Shown one piece after another: positions 9,157-18,132 of a DNA stretch of 64,000 nucleotides. Positions within the stretch are counted from its first letter, which is position 1; each line of letters begins with the position of its first letter. The DNA is from Desulfocapsa sp050291935 (lineage in GTDB: Bacteria; Desulfobacterota; Desulfobulbia; Desulfobulbales; Desulfocapsaceae), in contig JBNKKR010000011.1 of NCBI GenBank assembly GCA_050291935.1, positions 26,401 to 90,400 on the forward strand, read 5' to 3'. The notes below the pieces were generated by a model. It saw nothing but the letters and a program-made list of their open reading frames with translations. It was not told the DNA's origin and did no database searches. The position numbers were made by a program, and so were the translations under genes.

Positions 9157-9402
9157 ATGAATGAACTGGAAAAATTACAAGTCCTTCTGCCCCACTGGAT
9201 TGAACATAACCACGGCCATGCTGAAGAATGCCGCAAGTGGGCAGAGCTGGCCAGCAATAATGCGCATGCAGGTGAAGTGGAATCAAGCCTCAAGGCTGCC
9301 TATGCCGCAATGGAAGAAGTAAGCAAGCATCTTGAACAGGCCTTAGCGGCTACTGGAGGGGCAAAAACAGATTCAACCCACTCCCATCACCACCATCATT
9401 AG
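9157..9402 (+). CDS. Small His-rich-tailed helical protein, putative metal chaperone partner of CooT
   Basis: 81 aa with a clear ribosome site (GGAGGAAGAG) before its ATG. The body is predicted all-helical, with a His cluster HWIEHNHGHAEEC at residues 12-25. The tail is disordered and ends HSHHHHH, typical of Ni/Zn/Co-binding tails such as those of HypB, SlyD or UreE. I do not recognise a named family with confidence. Position directly after cooT supports a nickel-handling or storage role, but this is inference. Mixed CAT/CAC codons and a normal stop argue that the tail is natural. Confidence 0.75.
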   Translation: MNELEKLQVLLPHWIEHNHGHAEECRKWAELASNNAHAGEVESSLKAAYAAMEEVSKHLEQALAATGGAKTDSTHSHHHHH

Positions 9403-9422
9403 GCCAGCTTGAAAAAGAGTTC

Positions 9423-11858
9423 CTACTGCTCGGTATAGAATTGCCAGGTTTTACTGGCTGGGGAATAGAGATAATCCATTTGCAAACGTAATGGCCTGCC
9501 GCCGGCCTTTTCGGTACACTGCATCCTAAACAGAAGCTTATCGCCAATATTTTCCAAAAATTCAACCTTCGGCGAGCTGAGTATGGAACCGGTGGACGCG
9601 GGATAATGTTTGAGGAAAAGTTCCTCAAAGTTATCAATTAAATAGCTTGATAATGTTCCAATCTGCGCCTTTACCTTTGTTTCCTCAAGATCAGCCGTTA
9701 ATTCTTCCAGCAAGCCACTAAATTCCGGATGAGTTGCAAACTTACTTTTACTTATCGTCCCTTTTATTTCCGTCATTATTACAACTGCTTTTCCATACTC
9801 CTCACCCTTAAGCAATTTAGCCAGCTCCTGTTTGGCCTTTATAATTTCTGCATGCAGCATAATACGAGACAGTTTCTCCCCGCTTTCCTGCACATTTATA
9901 CTGCTTAAGAGATGCGAATTCTTCTCCAGTAAAACAATTGCCTTCTCATACTGGTTGACAACCTCATCCCAATTTGATGCAGCAAACGCATCCTTTCCCT
10001 TCTGGATGGCAAGATATATTTTCGTCCTGACAATATTTTCATGCAAACTTGTGATGGTATCCGACTCGGCCAGATCAAGCTTTTTAACAAGATCAAGAGC
10101 CGTCTGATACTTTGTGAGCGCTGTAGACCATGCTCCATCTGCAAAGGCCTGATGCCCCTCATCTCGTAAAAGATTGAATTTTGCCTGATTTGAAAGGAGT
10201 TCAATCTGGGTTATATCTTCGGGGAGCATATTGGGATTCTTTTTGGCAAGCTCCAGGGCTTTGCCAAAATGATCGGTAGCCCCCTGCCAATCTGAACTTG
10301 CCAGCGCCTTTTCTCCAGCCAGCAAAATCCCATTAAACTGAGCCCTTGGTAAGCGTTGACGGATTGCGGCAAGTAAAACCGAGTCCACCGCATCAGAATT
10401 TTTTGCAATCCCTAAGGCCTTCTCATAGCTATCCGTGGCTTCATCCCAGCGTTCCACGTCAAAAAAGGAATCCCCATGTTTTTTGGCCTCTTTAAAAGCT
10501 ATAATACGCTTTTTGGTATCAATGGAGACATATTTCCCTTCAAACTTAACCCGCCCCGCCAATCCCTGCTTAAGCTTCTGTGATTGGAGTAAAACGTTAA
10601 TTTTTTCGGTAAGCTCCTTTTTCTCTCCCTGCTTGACAACCCGAACTTCAGAGGCGAAAGAGAGGGCCTCGCTACACCTTTGTTCAGCAGATTTAAAGCG
10701 ATCCTTCTCTAAGAGGCTTTGACAGGCTGTATAGCTTTTCTCAGCCTTTGCAAGGCTTGAGCTCAAGGACATATAAGATACAACGAGGGTGGCAATAAGC
10801 GCCACAAGCCCAATTCCCAACGCCCCGACGATCCATTTTTTACTAACAACTCTCTTTTCTTCAAAAAAAGTTCGTTTCCCTTTGAGCGGAGGAGGTTTTT
10901 CCACCTCTTTTTCAGGTGGAGATTCAACAAATTGATCCTCTTCCACCTCCTCGTCAGAACCCTGCCCACCACTGACCCAATCGCCCAAGAGATCCATGGC
11001 CTGTTGTACTCGATCCTTGGCTTCCTGAACCCTTGGGTAGTCAGAGACAACACTTTCTATGGTGCTAAACTTCTCCAAGGCCTCCTTCTGCTTGCCCCGG
11101 TGCTCAAATTCTTCACCTTCACGAAACAAATTATCGGCAATACCAATGGCATTTTGCAAATCTGCTTCAAAGGATTCACGCTCGGGAAAATCATCAGAGA
11201 TCTTCTTTAGCTCACGGGATAGGGCTCCATAGCGCTTTTGTTTGACCAGGATCTGCAGTAGATGAACATCCACCGAAGGACTATCCGGCTCGTCAGATTC
11301 AAGGGTAAAAGACTCTTCAAAGATATCATCATCAAGGGTATCAATGGTATCAAGTGAATCATCTTCATCGTCTTGCAGGGTCAGTAGCTCCTCCTCCGCC
11401 CGCTGCTCAAAATCAGCATTATCAAAGGGAAGCTGATCACTGTTCTGTTTGTACCATTCTGCAGCCTCTTCATTGAACACGTTGGTATCGGAAAATACCT
11501 TGCCCGTAATCATTTGCCCAATATGAAGGATGAGCTGCACAACTGATTTCTCCTGTTCCCACGCATCACCTATGCATACGGCCGAAGGGTCAAAATCAGG
11601 ATGAAATGTCGGACTTTCAGGAAGACAGTTGGGTGGAAAATGAGGGAAACCGAAGGGGAGTGAAATGGAGATGATATGGGTATCACAACTGTATACGTCC
11701 CCATCCTTTTCCTTGCAAACGCCATTGACATTATAGGTAACGGTGTACTGTTCAGGGGGAGACCCGTTACCTGGCTCAACTGAAATAGCCGGGACAGAAG
11801 CAAAATATTCTTTTACTTCCTGGAAGACGTCTTCAAGTTGATTACTGGTTTTGCTCAT
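9423..11858 (-). CDS. E2-like (UBC-fold) domain / single TM / TPR-repeat membrane protein
   Basis: 811 aa. Residues 1-140 follow the ubiquitin-conjugating E2 pattern: strands ending in SISLPFGFPHFPPN, then HPDFDPSAVCIGDAW, where His86 stands where the E2 HPN motif lies and Cys95 where the catalytic Cys lies (9 residues on; 10 in classical E2s). Helices follow with LILHIGQMITG and FNEEAAEWY. The HPN Asn is Asp. Next come an acidic linker (150-195), a helical TPR-like part (197-290), and one transmembrane helix at about 342-364 preceded by K/R-rich sequence, so the E2-like part should be cytoplasmic. Then there are at least four TPR-like repeats (454-650) and a C-terminal domain of unknown type (735-811). 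No E1, ubiquitin-like or JAB gene is nearby. Divergent from the cNMP gene; function unknown. Confidence 0.7.
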   Translation of the reverse strand: MSKTSNQLEDVFQEVKEYFASVPAISVEPGNGSPPEQYTVTYNVNGVCKEKDGDVYSCDTHIISISLPFGFPHFPPNCLPESPTFHPDFDPSAVCIGDAWEQEKSVVQLILHIGQMITGKVFSDTNVFNEEAAEWYKQNSDQLPFDNADFEQRAEEELLTLQDDEDDSLDTIDTLDDDIFEESFTLESDEPDSPSVDVHLLQILVKQKRYGALSRELKKISDDFPERESFEADLQNAIGIADNLFREGEEFEHRGKQKEALEKFSTIESVVSDYPRVQEAKDRVQQAMDLLGDWVSGGQGSDEEVEEDQFVESPPEKEVEKPPPLKGKRTFFEEKRVVSKKWIVGALGIGLVALIATLVVSYMSLSSSLAKAEKSYTACQSLLEKDRFKSAEQRCSEALSFASEVRVVKQGEKKELTEKINVLLQSQKLKQGLAGRVKFEGKYVSIDTKKRIIAFKEAKKHGDSFFDVERWDEATDSYEKALGIAKNSDAVDSVLLAAIRQRLPRAQFNGILLAGEKALASSDWQGATDHFGKALELAKKNPNMLPEDITQIELLSNQAKFNLLRDEGHQAFADGAWSTALTKYQTALDLVKKLDLAESDTITSLHENIVRTKIYLAIQKGKDAFAASNWDEVVNQYEKAIVLLEKNSHLLSSINVQESGEKLSRIMLHAEIIKAKQELAKLLKGEEYGKAVVIMTEIKGTISKSKFATHPEFSGLLEELTADLEETKVKAQIGTLSSYLIDNFEELFLKHYPASTGSILSSPKVEFLENIGDKLLFRMQCTEKAGGRPLRLQMDYLYSPASKTWQFYTEQ

Positions 11859-11896
11859 ATTGGGTTATTCGTATAGCGCCAAAGGTATCATTTTCA

Positions 11897-11934
11897 ATTG
11901 AGCAAACACGCCGCTCAACTCAGATTTACATATA
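11897..11934 (+). repeat. Dispersed hairpin repeat, copy 2
   Basis: ATTGAGCA...CGCTCAACTCAG followed by ATTTA, in the 195-bp gap between the divergent E2-like and cNMP genes. It shares the arm and the CTCAACTCAG core with copy 3 at 37233. Nothing else clear was seen in this gap. Confidence 0.4.
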
Positions 11935-12053
11935 CTTAGTTCAAGAACCTGATGCGTTAGTATAGCAGTAACTCTCGGATATTCAATTTTTTTTCCAATT
12001 TTACAAAAAAAAACTCTTCCACATTAGTTGTTTTTATATGATATATAGGCAAG

Positions 12054-13106
12054 ATGAATTCCCTTACACTCTACTTCCAGATCACTGCAAACAATAATTG
12101 CCCCCTCTACACCAAGGGTGAACTACTGATTCTCTCTGAAAAATCACTCTCTTGCCCGGAAAACAAACCCGCCTGCCTTATCCTTGTCCGGGAAATGACA
12201 AACCTCCTCTTTCGGCACCTGGAAAACGGCGCTGCGGAGAGTGATTCCATCCATAGTTGTTCCGGATGTAGTGGACTTATAAAATTTGTAAATATCTCAG
12301 AAGAACAGGCCAATAAGGAAGGATTGATTGAAGCACCGGCTGCGCCTTTGGACTCGGAAGACGAGGCACTTTTAAAAGAAATACGTAATTATCCATTGAT
12401 CCAGGCAATACCTGACAAGGAAATCGCTTCAGCAGTACGCTGTTTTCGAAAGGAGAAAATTGCCGCCAACTCCACGTTAATCACCAAGGGACAAAGCTCT
12501 TTGTACCTCTATCTTATTCTCTCAGGAGAACTTATTGTGAGCGATAATTCCCTCGCCATAGCAAGCCTGAAACCTGGTGATGTGTGCGGAGAGATGTCTT
12601 ACCTTGGCAATGATGTGGCCGGTGCCGATGTGAGGACAATAGCGGACACCGAAGTCTTGTCCATCGCAGGTGACGCCTTTTGTAAGCTTATTGACCGAAT
12701 CCCGGAACTTCAGCTCTACATGGCCCAGGTGCTTGTCAAACGGCTTACCGTTGCCAACTCCACCCATTTTGACACCTTTGACGCCTGCATGAGTGGCTGG
12801 ATTCGTGAGATGCCACCCGCCGAACTCTTTCAGATTTTCCATATGAACCAGAAAACCGGGGTGCTCTCTCTGGAACTCCCCTTAGGGGATGCCAGGGTCT
12901 GTTTTCGTGAAGGTTGCATCATCAATGCCCACTATAATAACGAAAACAATCAAAGCGCAATTTTTGATATCTTAAAAGAAAAAGAAGGGCGGTATACCTT
13001 CACCACCGGATTGAGCCCTGAAGAGATGAAAGCTGCTGAAATCGGAGACTTTATGATGCTCCTAATGGAAGGTATCAAACGGGTTGATGAGGCAGAGGAA
13101 AAATAG
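12054..13106 (+). CDS. Cyclic-nucleotide-binding domain / DUF4388 protein with N-terminal Cys cluster
   Basis: 350 aa, no membrane helix. Residues 1-80 hold five Cys (16, 34, 41, 69, 72), including CSGCSG, which suggests a metal or redox module of unrecognised type. Residues about 113-235 are a cNMP-binding beta-roll (LILSGELIV, LKPGDVCGEMSYLG, VRTIADTEVLSI). The phosphate cassette is imperfect, lacking the usual PRxA. Residues about 245-345 are a DUF4388/PATAN-like module (LFQIFHMNQKTGVLSL, ARVCFREGCIINA, GRYTFTTG), common in delta-proteobacterial signalling proteins. No DNA-binding domain is visible, so it is likely a scaffold or sensor rather than a CRP-type activator. Divergent from the E2-like gene by 195 bp. 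Confidence 0.8.
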   Translation: MNSLTLYFQITANNNCPLYTKGELLILSEKSLSCPENKPACLILVREMTNLLFRHLENGAAESDSIHSCSGCSGLIKFVNISEEQANKEGLIEAPAAPLDSEDEALLKEIRNYPLIQAIPDKEIASAVRCFRKEKIAANSTLITKGQSSLYLYLILSGELIVSDNSLAIASLKPGDVCGEMSYLGNDVAGADVRTIADTEVLSIAGDAFCKLIDRIPELQLYMAQVLVKRLTVANSTHFDTFDACMSGWIREMPPAELFQIFHMNQKTGVLSLELPLGDARVCFREGCIINAHYNNENNQSAIFDILKEKEGRYTFTTGLSPEEMKAAEIGDFMMLLMEGIKRVDEAEEK

Positions 13107-13114
13107 GACCCGTC

Positions 13115-13747
13115 TTACTCCTCTTTCACGAAAGGTGGTAATTCTAAAATCTCCATAAAATTGTTCACATGATATTCAGCATCCAGCTCTTCATTTCGAA
13201 AAGCAATAAGGCGCATGCCGCAGCCTGCCGAATGCTGCCGATCGATGATGGAATCACCTATATAAATCGCCTCATCTACTTCACAGTTACAGTGCGCGAG
13301 TATTTCAAGGAGTGCGTCTGGTGCAGGTTTTGGACGCTTGGCGTTTTCAGCCGTCATTACTTTGGTAAAATATGTATCCAGGCTAAAAAGCTTTAAAATC
13401 GGCTCCATGGTATTGGTCCGATTTGTGGAAATCGCCAGTTGATACCTGGGCTTACAAATATCCAAAAAGGGAATAAGATCCTCTTCCATGCGCATATATT
13501 GCAAAAAAGGAGTGTAACCCAGATCCAAACGATATTGATGCACAACCTGCAGATCCTGTTCTTTATAATGTCTGAAAATAAATTCTACGGACTCCATTAC
13601 ATTATGCATATGCACATAGTCCAACTCTTCTTCGTCCATCTCGTGATAGCCAAAATGGGTGAGTAGATGGTCGTAATAGGTCTGGTTAGCAAATTTGGAG
13701 TCAAACATCACGCCATCACAGTCAAAAATAACTAGTTTCAATTTCAT
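13115..13747 (-). CDS. HAD-superfamily hydrolase, phosphoglycolate phosphatase-like
   Basis: 210 aa from the ATG at 13747. It starts with the HAD motif I IFDCDGVMFDS (two Asp), has a helical cap, motif II ISTNRTN, the motif III Lys in ENAKRPKP and motif IV AIYIGDSIIDRQHS. This is the Gph/PGP layout, but the substrate is not determinable. An in-frame codon nine residues upstream exists; ATG 13747 is preferred because its ATGA overlaps the stop of the upstream YkgJ-type gene by 4 bases, implying translational coupling. It converges on the cNMP gene with an 8-bp gap. Confidence 0.9.
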   Translation of the reverse strand: MKLKLVIFDCDGVMFDSKFANQTYYDHLLTHFGYHEMDEEELDYVHMHNVMESVEFIFRHYKEQDLQVVHQYRLDLGYTPFLQYMRMEEDLIPFLDICKPRYQLAISTNRTNTMEPILKLFSLDTYFTKVMTAENAKRPKPAPDALLEILAHCNCEVDEAIYIGDSIIDRQHSAGCGMRLIAFRNEELDAEYHVNNFMEILELPPFVKEE

Positions 13748-14469
13748 TGTCCAAACAACTCCCCATGCAACCACTCAATGCCATATAACAGAAGTTGTTC
13801 ATCATCTTGATACTGCTCACTATTATATGCCTGTGCGCTCGTAAGGGCTCCGTTCTCAAGTTGTGTCCTAAAAGAATCCAGGTCATAGAGTGCCAACACA
13901 AAGTATTCGATCTGTTTTGGGCTGAGCTTAAGACCTCCACGAATTTTATCGTGTTGGATAATTGCGACCAGTGCATCATTGAATGTATTATATTGAATAA
14001 GCCCTTGCTCAACGGAATAGGTATGGCTACTCTGTTCTTTTCCCCCTTGAAAGCCATGACAGTGCGGCTCACGTAATAGCACAAAAAATTCCTCTATGGA
14101 ATTATCATGCTGCCTAATTGCCGCCCTTCCCATGGGGTAAGCACGACAGGCACCGGGCCTATTTGGATACACCGTGCAGCCTTTATCAGAAACAAAAACA
14201 CAGGACGCCCTACCATCATCCACCATGGTTAAATAAAAACGCGGAAAGACATCTCCTTCCTCCTGTTCCTGAATAACATAACGTTCTAGAAAGGTGGCGG
14301 AATCAAGTCTTGTTTCCCGTTTTAACCGGAGGACATCATAGGGAGTGAGCGCCAGTTCAAGCTGCCGACAACAGTCGGTAAAGCAGTCTACTCCGGGATG
14401 ACAAGCAAAAGAAAAGGGTTCATTGTCTTCAATACGCCCAACATTTTTAGGCAGTTGCGGCTGTTCCAT
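13744..14469 (-). CDS. YkgJ-family cysteine-cluster protein
   Basis: 241 aa. The YkgJ-type Fe-S/Zn Cys cluster is visible: FACHPGVDCFTDCC at residues about 22-36, and CTVYPNRPGACRAYPMG later. The ATG at 14469 has AAGGAA eight bases upstream and lies 7 bp after the secDF stop. The open frame continues further upstream inside secDF but without family similarity. Members are predicted metal-cluster proteins without an assigned reaction. Co-transcription with secDF and the HAD gene is inferred from spacing. Confidence 0.88.
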   Translation of the reverse strand: MEQPQLPKNVGRIEDNEPFSFACHPGVDCFTDCCRQLELALTPYDVLRLKRETRLDSATFLERYVIQEQEEGDVFPRFYLTMVDDGRASCVFVSDKGCTVYPNRPGACRAYPMGRAAIRQHDNSIEEFFVLLREPHCHGFQGGKEQSSHTYSVEQGLIQYNTFNDALVAIIQHDKIRGGLKLSPKQIEYFVLALYDLDSFRTQLENGALTSAQAYNSEQYQDDEQLLLYGIEWLHGELFGQ

Positions 14470-14476
14470 GGCTGGT

Positions 14477-17062
14477 TTATTCCTTGTTTTTGGCAGGCCA
14501 CAAACTGAGAAGTGGGCTGGCAATAAACACCGAAGAATAAGTACCAATAATCACACCCAATAACAGTGACAGAGCAAAATCATGAATAACAGAACCACCG
14601 AAGAAAAAGAGCGCCACTAAGACCATGGCGGTTGTAACCGACGTAACAAAGGTTCTCGCCATCACCTCGTTGATACTTCTATTGATTTGAGCAAGGAGTG
14701 AATGGTGTTCATCCTTGAGCATATTCTCCCGAATTCTATCAAAAACAACAACTGAGTCGTTTAATGAATAGCCTGCCAGGGTCAAAAGAGCGGTTACAAT
14801 AAGGAGCGTGATCTCCACATTGAAAACCCAACAAATACCAAGTACAACAATAACATCATGAAAGGTGGCAACGGCAGCGGCCAGCCCAAAGCGAATATCA
14901 AAACGTAGAGCAAGGTATATAATTACCCCAAGCAATGAGATGAATATTGCTTGAATCGCCTTATTACGAAGCACCGCGCTGACCGATGATCCAATTTCAG
15001 ATTGACTTTCCAGCACAAAACCTTTCCCGGGTAACTCTTTGTTAAGAAGAGTTGTGATTTTTTTATCAAAACCACCCACCTTATGGGTGGCTTTTTTTAC
15101 TTTTACAATAAGTCGATGTTCACCCTCCACCTCTTGGAGATTTACCTCATCCATATCACCGGTAGCAAAGGCCTTTCGGACCTCAGCCATGGTAAAATCA
15201 CTTTCGGCCTTATATTGCAATAAAGACCCACCGGTAAAATCAACGCCCATATTGGCCTGTCCCCGGGTGATCTGAATAAAAGCAACAAGACCAATGGCTA
15301 CCAATATTCCTGAAATACCAAAGGTAATATTACGAAGGCGCATAAAGTCAAGATTTGGCTTTTTGATAAACTCCATATAGTTCAACTTCTTCAAAGAACG
15401 GAAACTGTACAGGGTATCAAACATCAACCGTGAACAGAACAGGGCAGTAAAGAGGTTAAAGATAATTCCCAGAGAAAGGGTAACAGCAAATCCTTTAATG
15501 GGTCCCGTTCCAAACATAAAAAGGGCCATGGCCGTAATCAAGGTGGTAACCTGGGAATCGACAATGGTCCAGAACGCCTTACCAAAGCCACCGTCGACAC
15601 TTGATTTCACCGATTTGCCAAGATTGTACTCTTCACGCATTCGTTCAAAAATCAATACATTGGCATCCACTGCCATACCTATGGAGAGGATAATACCGGC
15701 AATACCTGGAAGGGTGAGGGTGGCATTGAGAATGGCCAGACCGGTAAACAAAAACAAAATATTTAAAATCAGCGCACTATTGGCGATAACTCCAGAAATT
15801 CGATAATAAATAGCCATAAAACAGAGGACTATCAGCGCACCGAAAAAACCGGAGGTCAATCCCTTTTTAATGGAATCTTTTCCAAGACTTGCTCCAACGG
15901 TCATATTTTGAATCACATCAACTGGAGCCGGGAGGGCACCAACCCGGAGAACAATGGCCAGATCAGCTGCATCTTCATGGGTAAAACTCCCGCTAATTTG
16001 CGCAGATCCTCCCAATATTTTTTCCCGAATCACCGGGGCGGAACGAACAACATTATCCAACACAATTGCCATCCGTTTACCAACATTTTCCTCGGTCAAC
16101 CGTCCAAACACCCGCTTGCCAGAGGAAGTAAAATCTATGGATACGTAGGGTTCATTAAATTGATTGGAAATACGAACCTGCGCATTTTTGACCATTTCAC
16201 CTGTCATCAGCACCCGTTCTTCAAGAAGAATTGGACGAGTAACCTCTTTACCCGTTTTTTCATCCGTATCCTTTTCGATATAAATCTTTGTCCCTTCCGG
16301 GAGTCTATTCTGCAAGGCCTGGTTCAACTTTACCACTTCGGCAGGCTTGGTCCATTCTCCACTCCACTGTCCTGCCTCTTGTGCCTCCCCGGCCAGTTGA
16401 AAAAGATTTATTCCCGCATCATCGGCCACGCGTTTAAACTCCAGCTGGGCCGTATCATTAATCAGTTTGAGAGCCCTTTCTCTTTCCTCCTCTTTAATGC
16501 CCGGCAACTGCACCACGATTTCAGCTTCACCCTGCCGGATAATAACCGGCTCGGCCACACCAAACTGATCGATTCGATTACGAATAATTTCCAAAGACTG
16601 TTCCACAGCATGATTACGGATAAAATCAATTTCCGTCTGCTTAAGCGACACTCGAATCTTTGGAAAAGATCCTTCCTTGGCATCAACCTGGACATCAATC
16701 TCCGACAGACGATCTTGAACCAGGGCATTAACCGTTTCCACTGCCCCGGAATTTGGCAGGGTGAACAGTACTACCCCAGGAGCAGATTTAGTACGAACAG
16801 CACTCACCCCTTCGTCGCGGAGACTATCTTTTAACTCGTTTGCAGCAAGCTCAAGGGAATCTTCCTGGGCCTTATCAAGATCCACCTGCAAAACAAGATG
16901 CATACCACCTTGAAGGTCAAGCCCCAAAACCAAACCTTCCGGAGACATATATTTTTGCCACCATTCAGGAGTTCCCTTATAAAACGATGGAACAATGGTG
17001 ACGATGGCCATGGCGACAAGAAAGAAAAGCGTGGCAAGCTTTAGTTTAATTGATGTATTCAT
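14477..17062 (-). CDS. secDF: Protein translocase subunit SecDF (SecD-SecF fusion)
   Basis: 861 aa, with SecD (about 1-540) and SecF (about 560-861) in one chain of roughly 12 membrane helices. The SecD half shows LGLDLQGGMHL in the first periplasmic domain, then TM4-6 with GMAVDANVLIFERMREE. The SecF half shows MGVDFTGGSLL, then GYSLNDSVVVFDRIRENM. These motifs are the proton-relay and substrate signatures of RND-type SecD/SecF, which use proton-motive force to pull exported proteins across. Fusion into one gene is usual in Bacillus and Bacteroidetes and scattered elsewhere; most proteobacteria keep two genes. yajC lies 12 kb away. Confidence 0.96.
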   Translation of the reverse strand: MNTSIKLKLATLFFLVAMAIVTIVPSFYKGTPEWWQKYMSPEGLVLGLDLQGGMHLVLQVDLDKAQEDSLELAANELKDSLRDEGVSAVRTKSAPGVVLFTLPNSGAVETVNALVQDRLSEIDVQVDAKEGSFPKIRVSLKQTEIDFIRNHAVEQSLEIIRNRIDQFGVAEPVIIRQGEAEIVVQLPGIKEEERERALKLINDTAQLEFKRVADDAGINLFQLAGEAQEAGQWSGEWTKPAEVVKLNQALQNRLPEGTKIYIEKDTDEKTGKEVTRPILLEERVLMTGEMVKNAQVRISNQFNEPYVSIDFTSSGKRVFGRLTEENVGKRMAIVLDNVVRSAPVIREKILGGSAQISGSFTHEDAADLAIVLRVGALPAPVDVIQNMTVGASLGKDSIKKGLTSGFFGALIVLCFMAIYYRISGVIANSALILNILFLFTGLAILNATLTLPGIAGIILSIGMAVDANVLIFERMREEYNLGKSVKSSVDGGFGKAFWTIVDSQVTTLITAMALFMFGTGPIKGFAVTLSLGIIFNLFTALFCSRLMFDTLYSFRSLKKLNYMEFIKKPNLDFMRLRNITFGISGILVAIGLVAFIQITRGQANMGVDFTGGSLLQYKAESDFTMAEVRKAFATGDMDEVNLQEVEGEHRLIVKVKKATHKVGGFDKKITTLLNKELPGKGFVLESQSEIGSSVSAVLRNKAIQAIFISLLGVIIYLALRFDIRFGLAAAVATFHDVIVVLGICWVFNVEITLLIVTALLTLAGYSLNDSVVVFDRIRENMLKDEHHSLLAQINRSINEVMARTFVTSVTTAMVLVALFFFGGSVIHDFALSLLLGVIIGTYSSVFIASPLLSLWPAKNKE

Positions 17063-17308
17063 TCAGGTTCCTGGAACAATATTAGGGTGTTATCACTCTC
17101 TACACGAAAAATTTTTCAGAAAATTCACACAAACTATTCATCACTGGAAATGGAGTAAAACAGTCTATTCAAAGAAAAACAAACGATTTTACAGCAAAAG
17201 AATATCCGAGTCACGCGATTATACCGTACTGCCTGATTCTTGCAAGCATGGGAACCGTTTTTTTGTTGCCCTTTGAAAGGGGTGAAAAGAGAAAAAAGAG
17301 AAGACCAC
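17063..17308. other. Gap upstream of secDF, no gene seen
   Basis: AT-rich sequence between the secDF start and the tRNA-Leu terminator. It should hold the secDF promoter. No convincing -35/-10 pair, RNA or conserved frame was found. Confidence 0.5.
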
Positions 17309-17347
17309 AAAAAAAGCCGTAAGTCTTGCACAATCAAAACTTACGGC
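17309..17347 (-). terminator. Rho-independent terminator of tRNA-Leu
   Basis: Read on the minus strand: a perfect 9-bp stem (GCCGTAAGT / ACTTACGGC), a loop of about 14 nt, then a run of seven T. It begins 12 bp after the tRNA 3' end. The plus strand also has a T-run, so it may act both ways. Confidence 0.88.
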
Positions 17348-17359
17348 TTTTTTAGCAAA

Positions 17360-17446
17360 TGGTACCAGAGGTCGGAATCGAACCGACACGGAGTTGCCCC
17401 CGCTGGATTTTGAGTCCAGTGCGTCTACCAGTTTCACCACTCTGGC
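17360..17446 (-). tRNA. tRNA-Leu (anticodon CAA)
   Basis: 87 nt including an encoded CCA end. The acceptor arms GCCAGAG and CTCTGGT pair (with a G1-U72 wobble), the discriminator is A, the anticodon arm is CTGGA-CTCAAAA-TCCAG giving CAA, there is a long class II variable arm, and the T arm contains GGTTCGATTCC. It reads UUG codons. It stands alone, followed by its own terminator. Confidence 0.96.
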
Positions 17447-17527
17447 TTGTAAAGAAGATTAGGAAGGAGTAATACCGTACCTCCTTATCTGCTGTCAAGG
17501 GAAATGAGCTGGCCTTTCTCGCAACAA

Positions 17528-18088
17528 TCAGGACTCCTCAGTAAAAAGGTCCCGCAAATTATACAAATAGTGCGCCGCAGACCAATAGCTCATGATAATG
17601 GAAACCCAGATAAGCGCTGTTGCCAGTTGATAATGATAGGGAATGGGTATAAGCCCCATGGGAAAGAGAAAAAAACCTATTCCATAATACTGAAAATTTG
17701 CCTTTATTTTTCCTAAATTGTCCGCTGGAACGACCTTATTCTTCGAAGCCGCCAAACCACGCAAGCCCGTAATAAAAACCTCACGGCTGATAATCAGCAG
17801 ACAGACCCAGGCAGCAACTCGGCCAAGGGGGATTAACATCAACAACGCAGCGGTCACCAGCAGTTTGTCGGCAAGGGGATCCATTAATTTTCCAAAGACG
17901 GTCTCACAATCAAATTTCCTCGCAAGATACCCATCCAACCAGTCAGTAAAAGCAGCAAATACAAAAACAATACAACTCAAAAGGCCCACCCATGCACTTT
18001 GCTCCATGGAAAGCAGCACTACTAAAACTGGAATTAAACCAAAGCGCAGTCCGGTAAGAAGATTGGGCCAGAGCCTATGACCATACAT
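17528..18088 (-). CDS. pgsA: CDP-diacylglycerol-glycerol-3-phosphate 3-phosphatidyltransferase
   Basis: 186 aa, membrane-embedded, first committed step of phosphatidylglycerol synthesis. The CDP-alcohol phosphotransferase motif D-x2-DG-x2-AR-x8-G-x3-D-x3-D is intact: DWLDGYLARKF, then GKLMDPLADKL. About five to six membrane helices. GGAG precedes the ATG. It is the last gene of the long minus-strand biosynthetic block, after the lytic transglycosylase gene. Confidence 0.95.
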   Translation of the reverse strand: MYGHRLWPNLLTGLRFGLIPVLVVLLSMEQSAWVGLLSCIVFVFAAFTDWLDGYLARKFDCETVFGKLMDPLADKLLVTAALLMLIPLGRVAAWVCLLIISREVFITGLRGLAASKNKVVPADNLGKIKANFQYYGIGFFLFPMGLIPIPYHYQLATALIWVSIIMSYWSAAHYLYNLRDLFTEES

Positions 18089-18132
18089 AATCGCTCCAAC
18101 CTGAAATTATAACAGCATGATACATTTTCATT

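Noticed and set aside
9380..9402. His tail as a cloning-tag artefact
   Set aside because: Mixed His codons, native neighbours on both sides and a second His cluster in the body argue for a natural sequence.
15908..16834. 308-codon plus-strand open frame inside secDF
   Set aside because: Antisense shadow of secDF; no recognisable motif, and secDF is intact and conserved.
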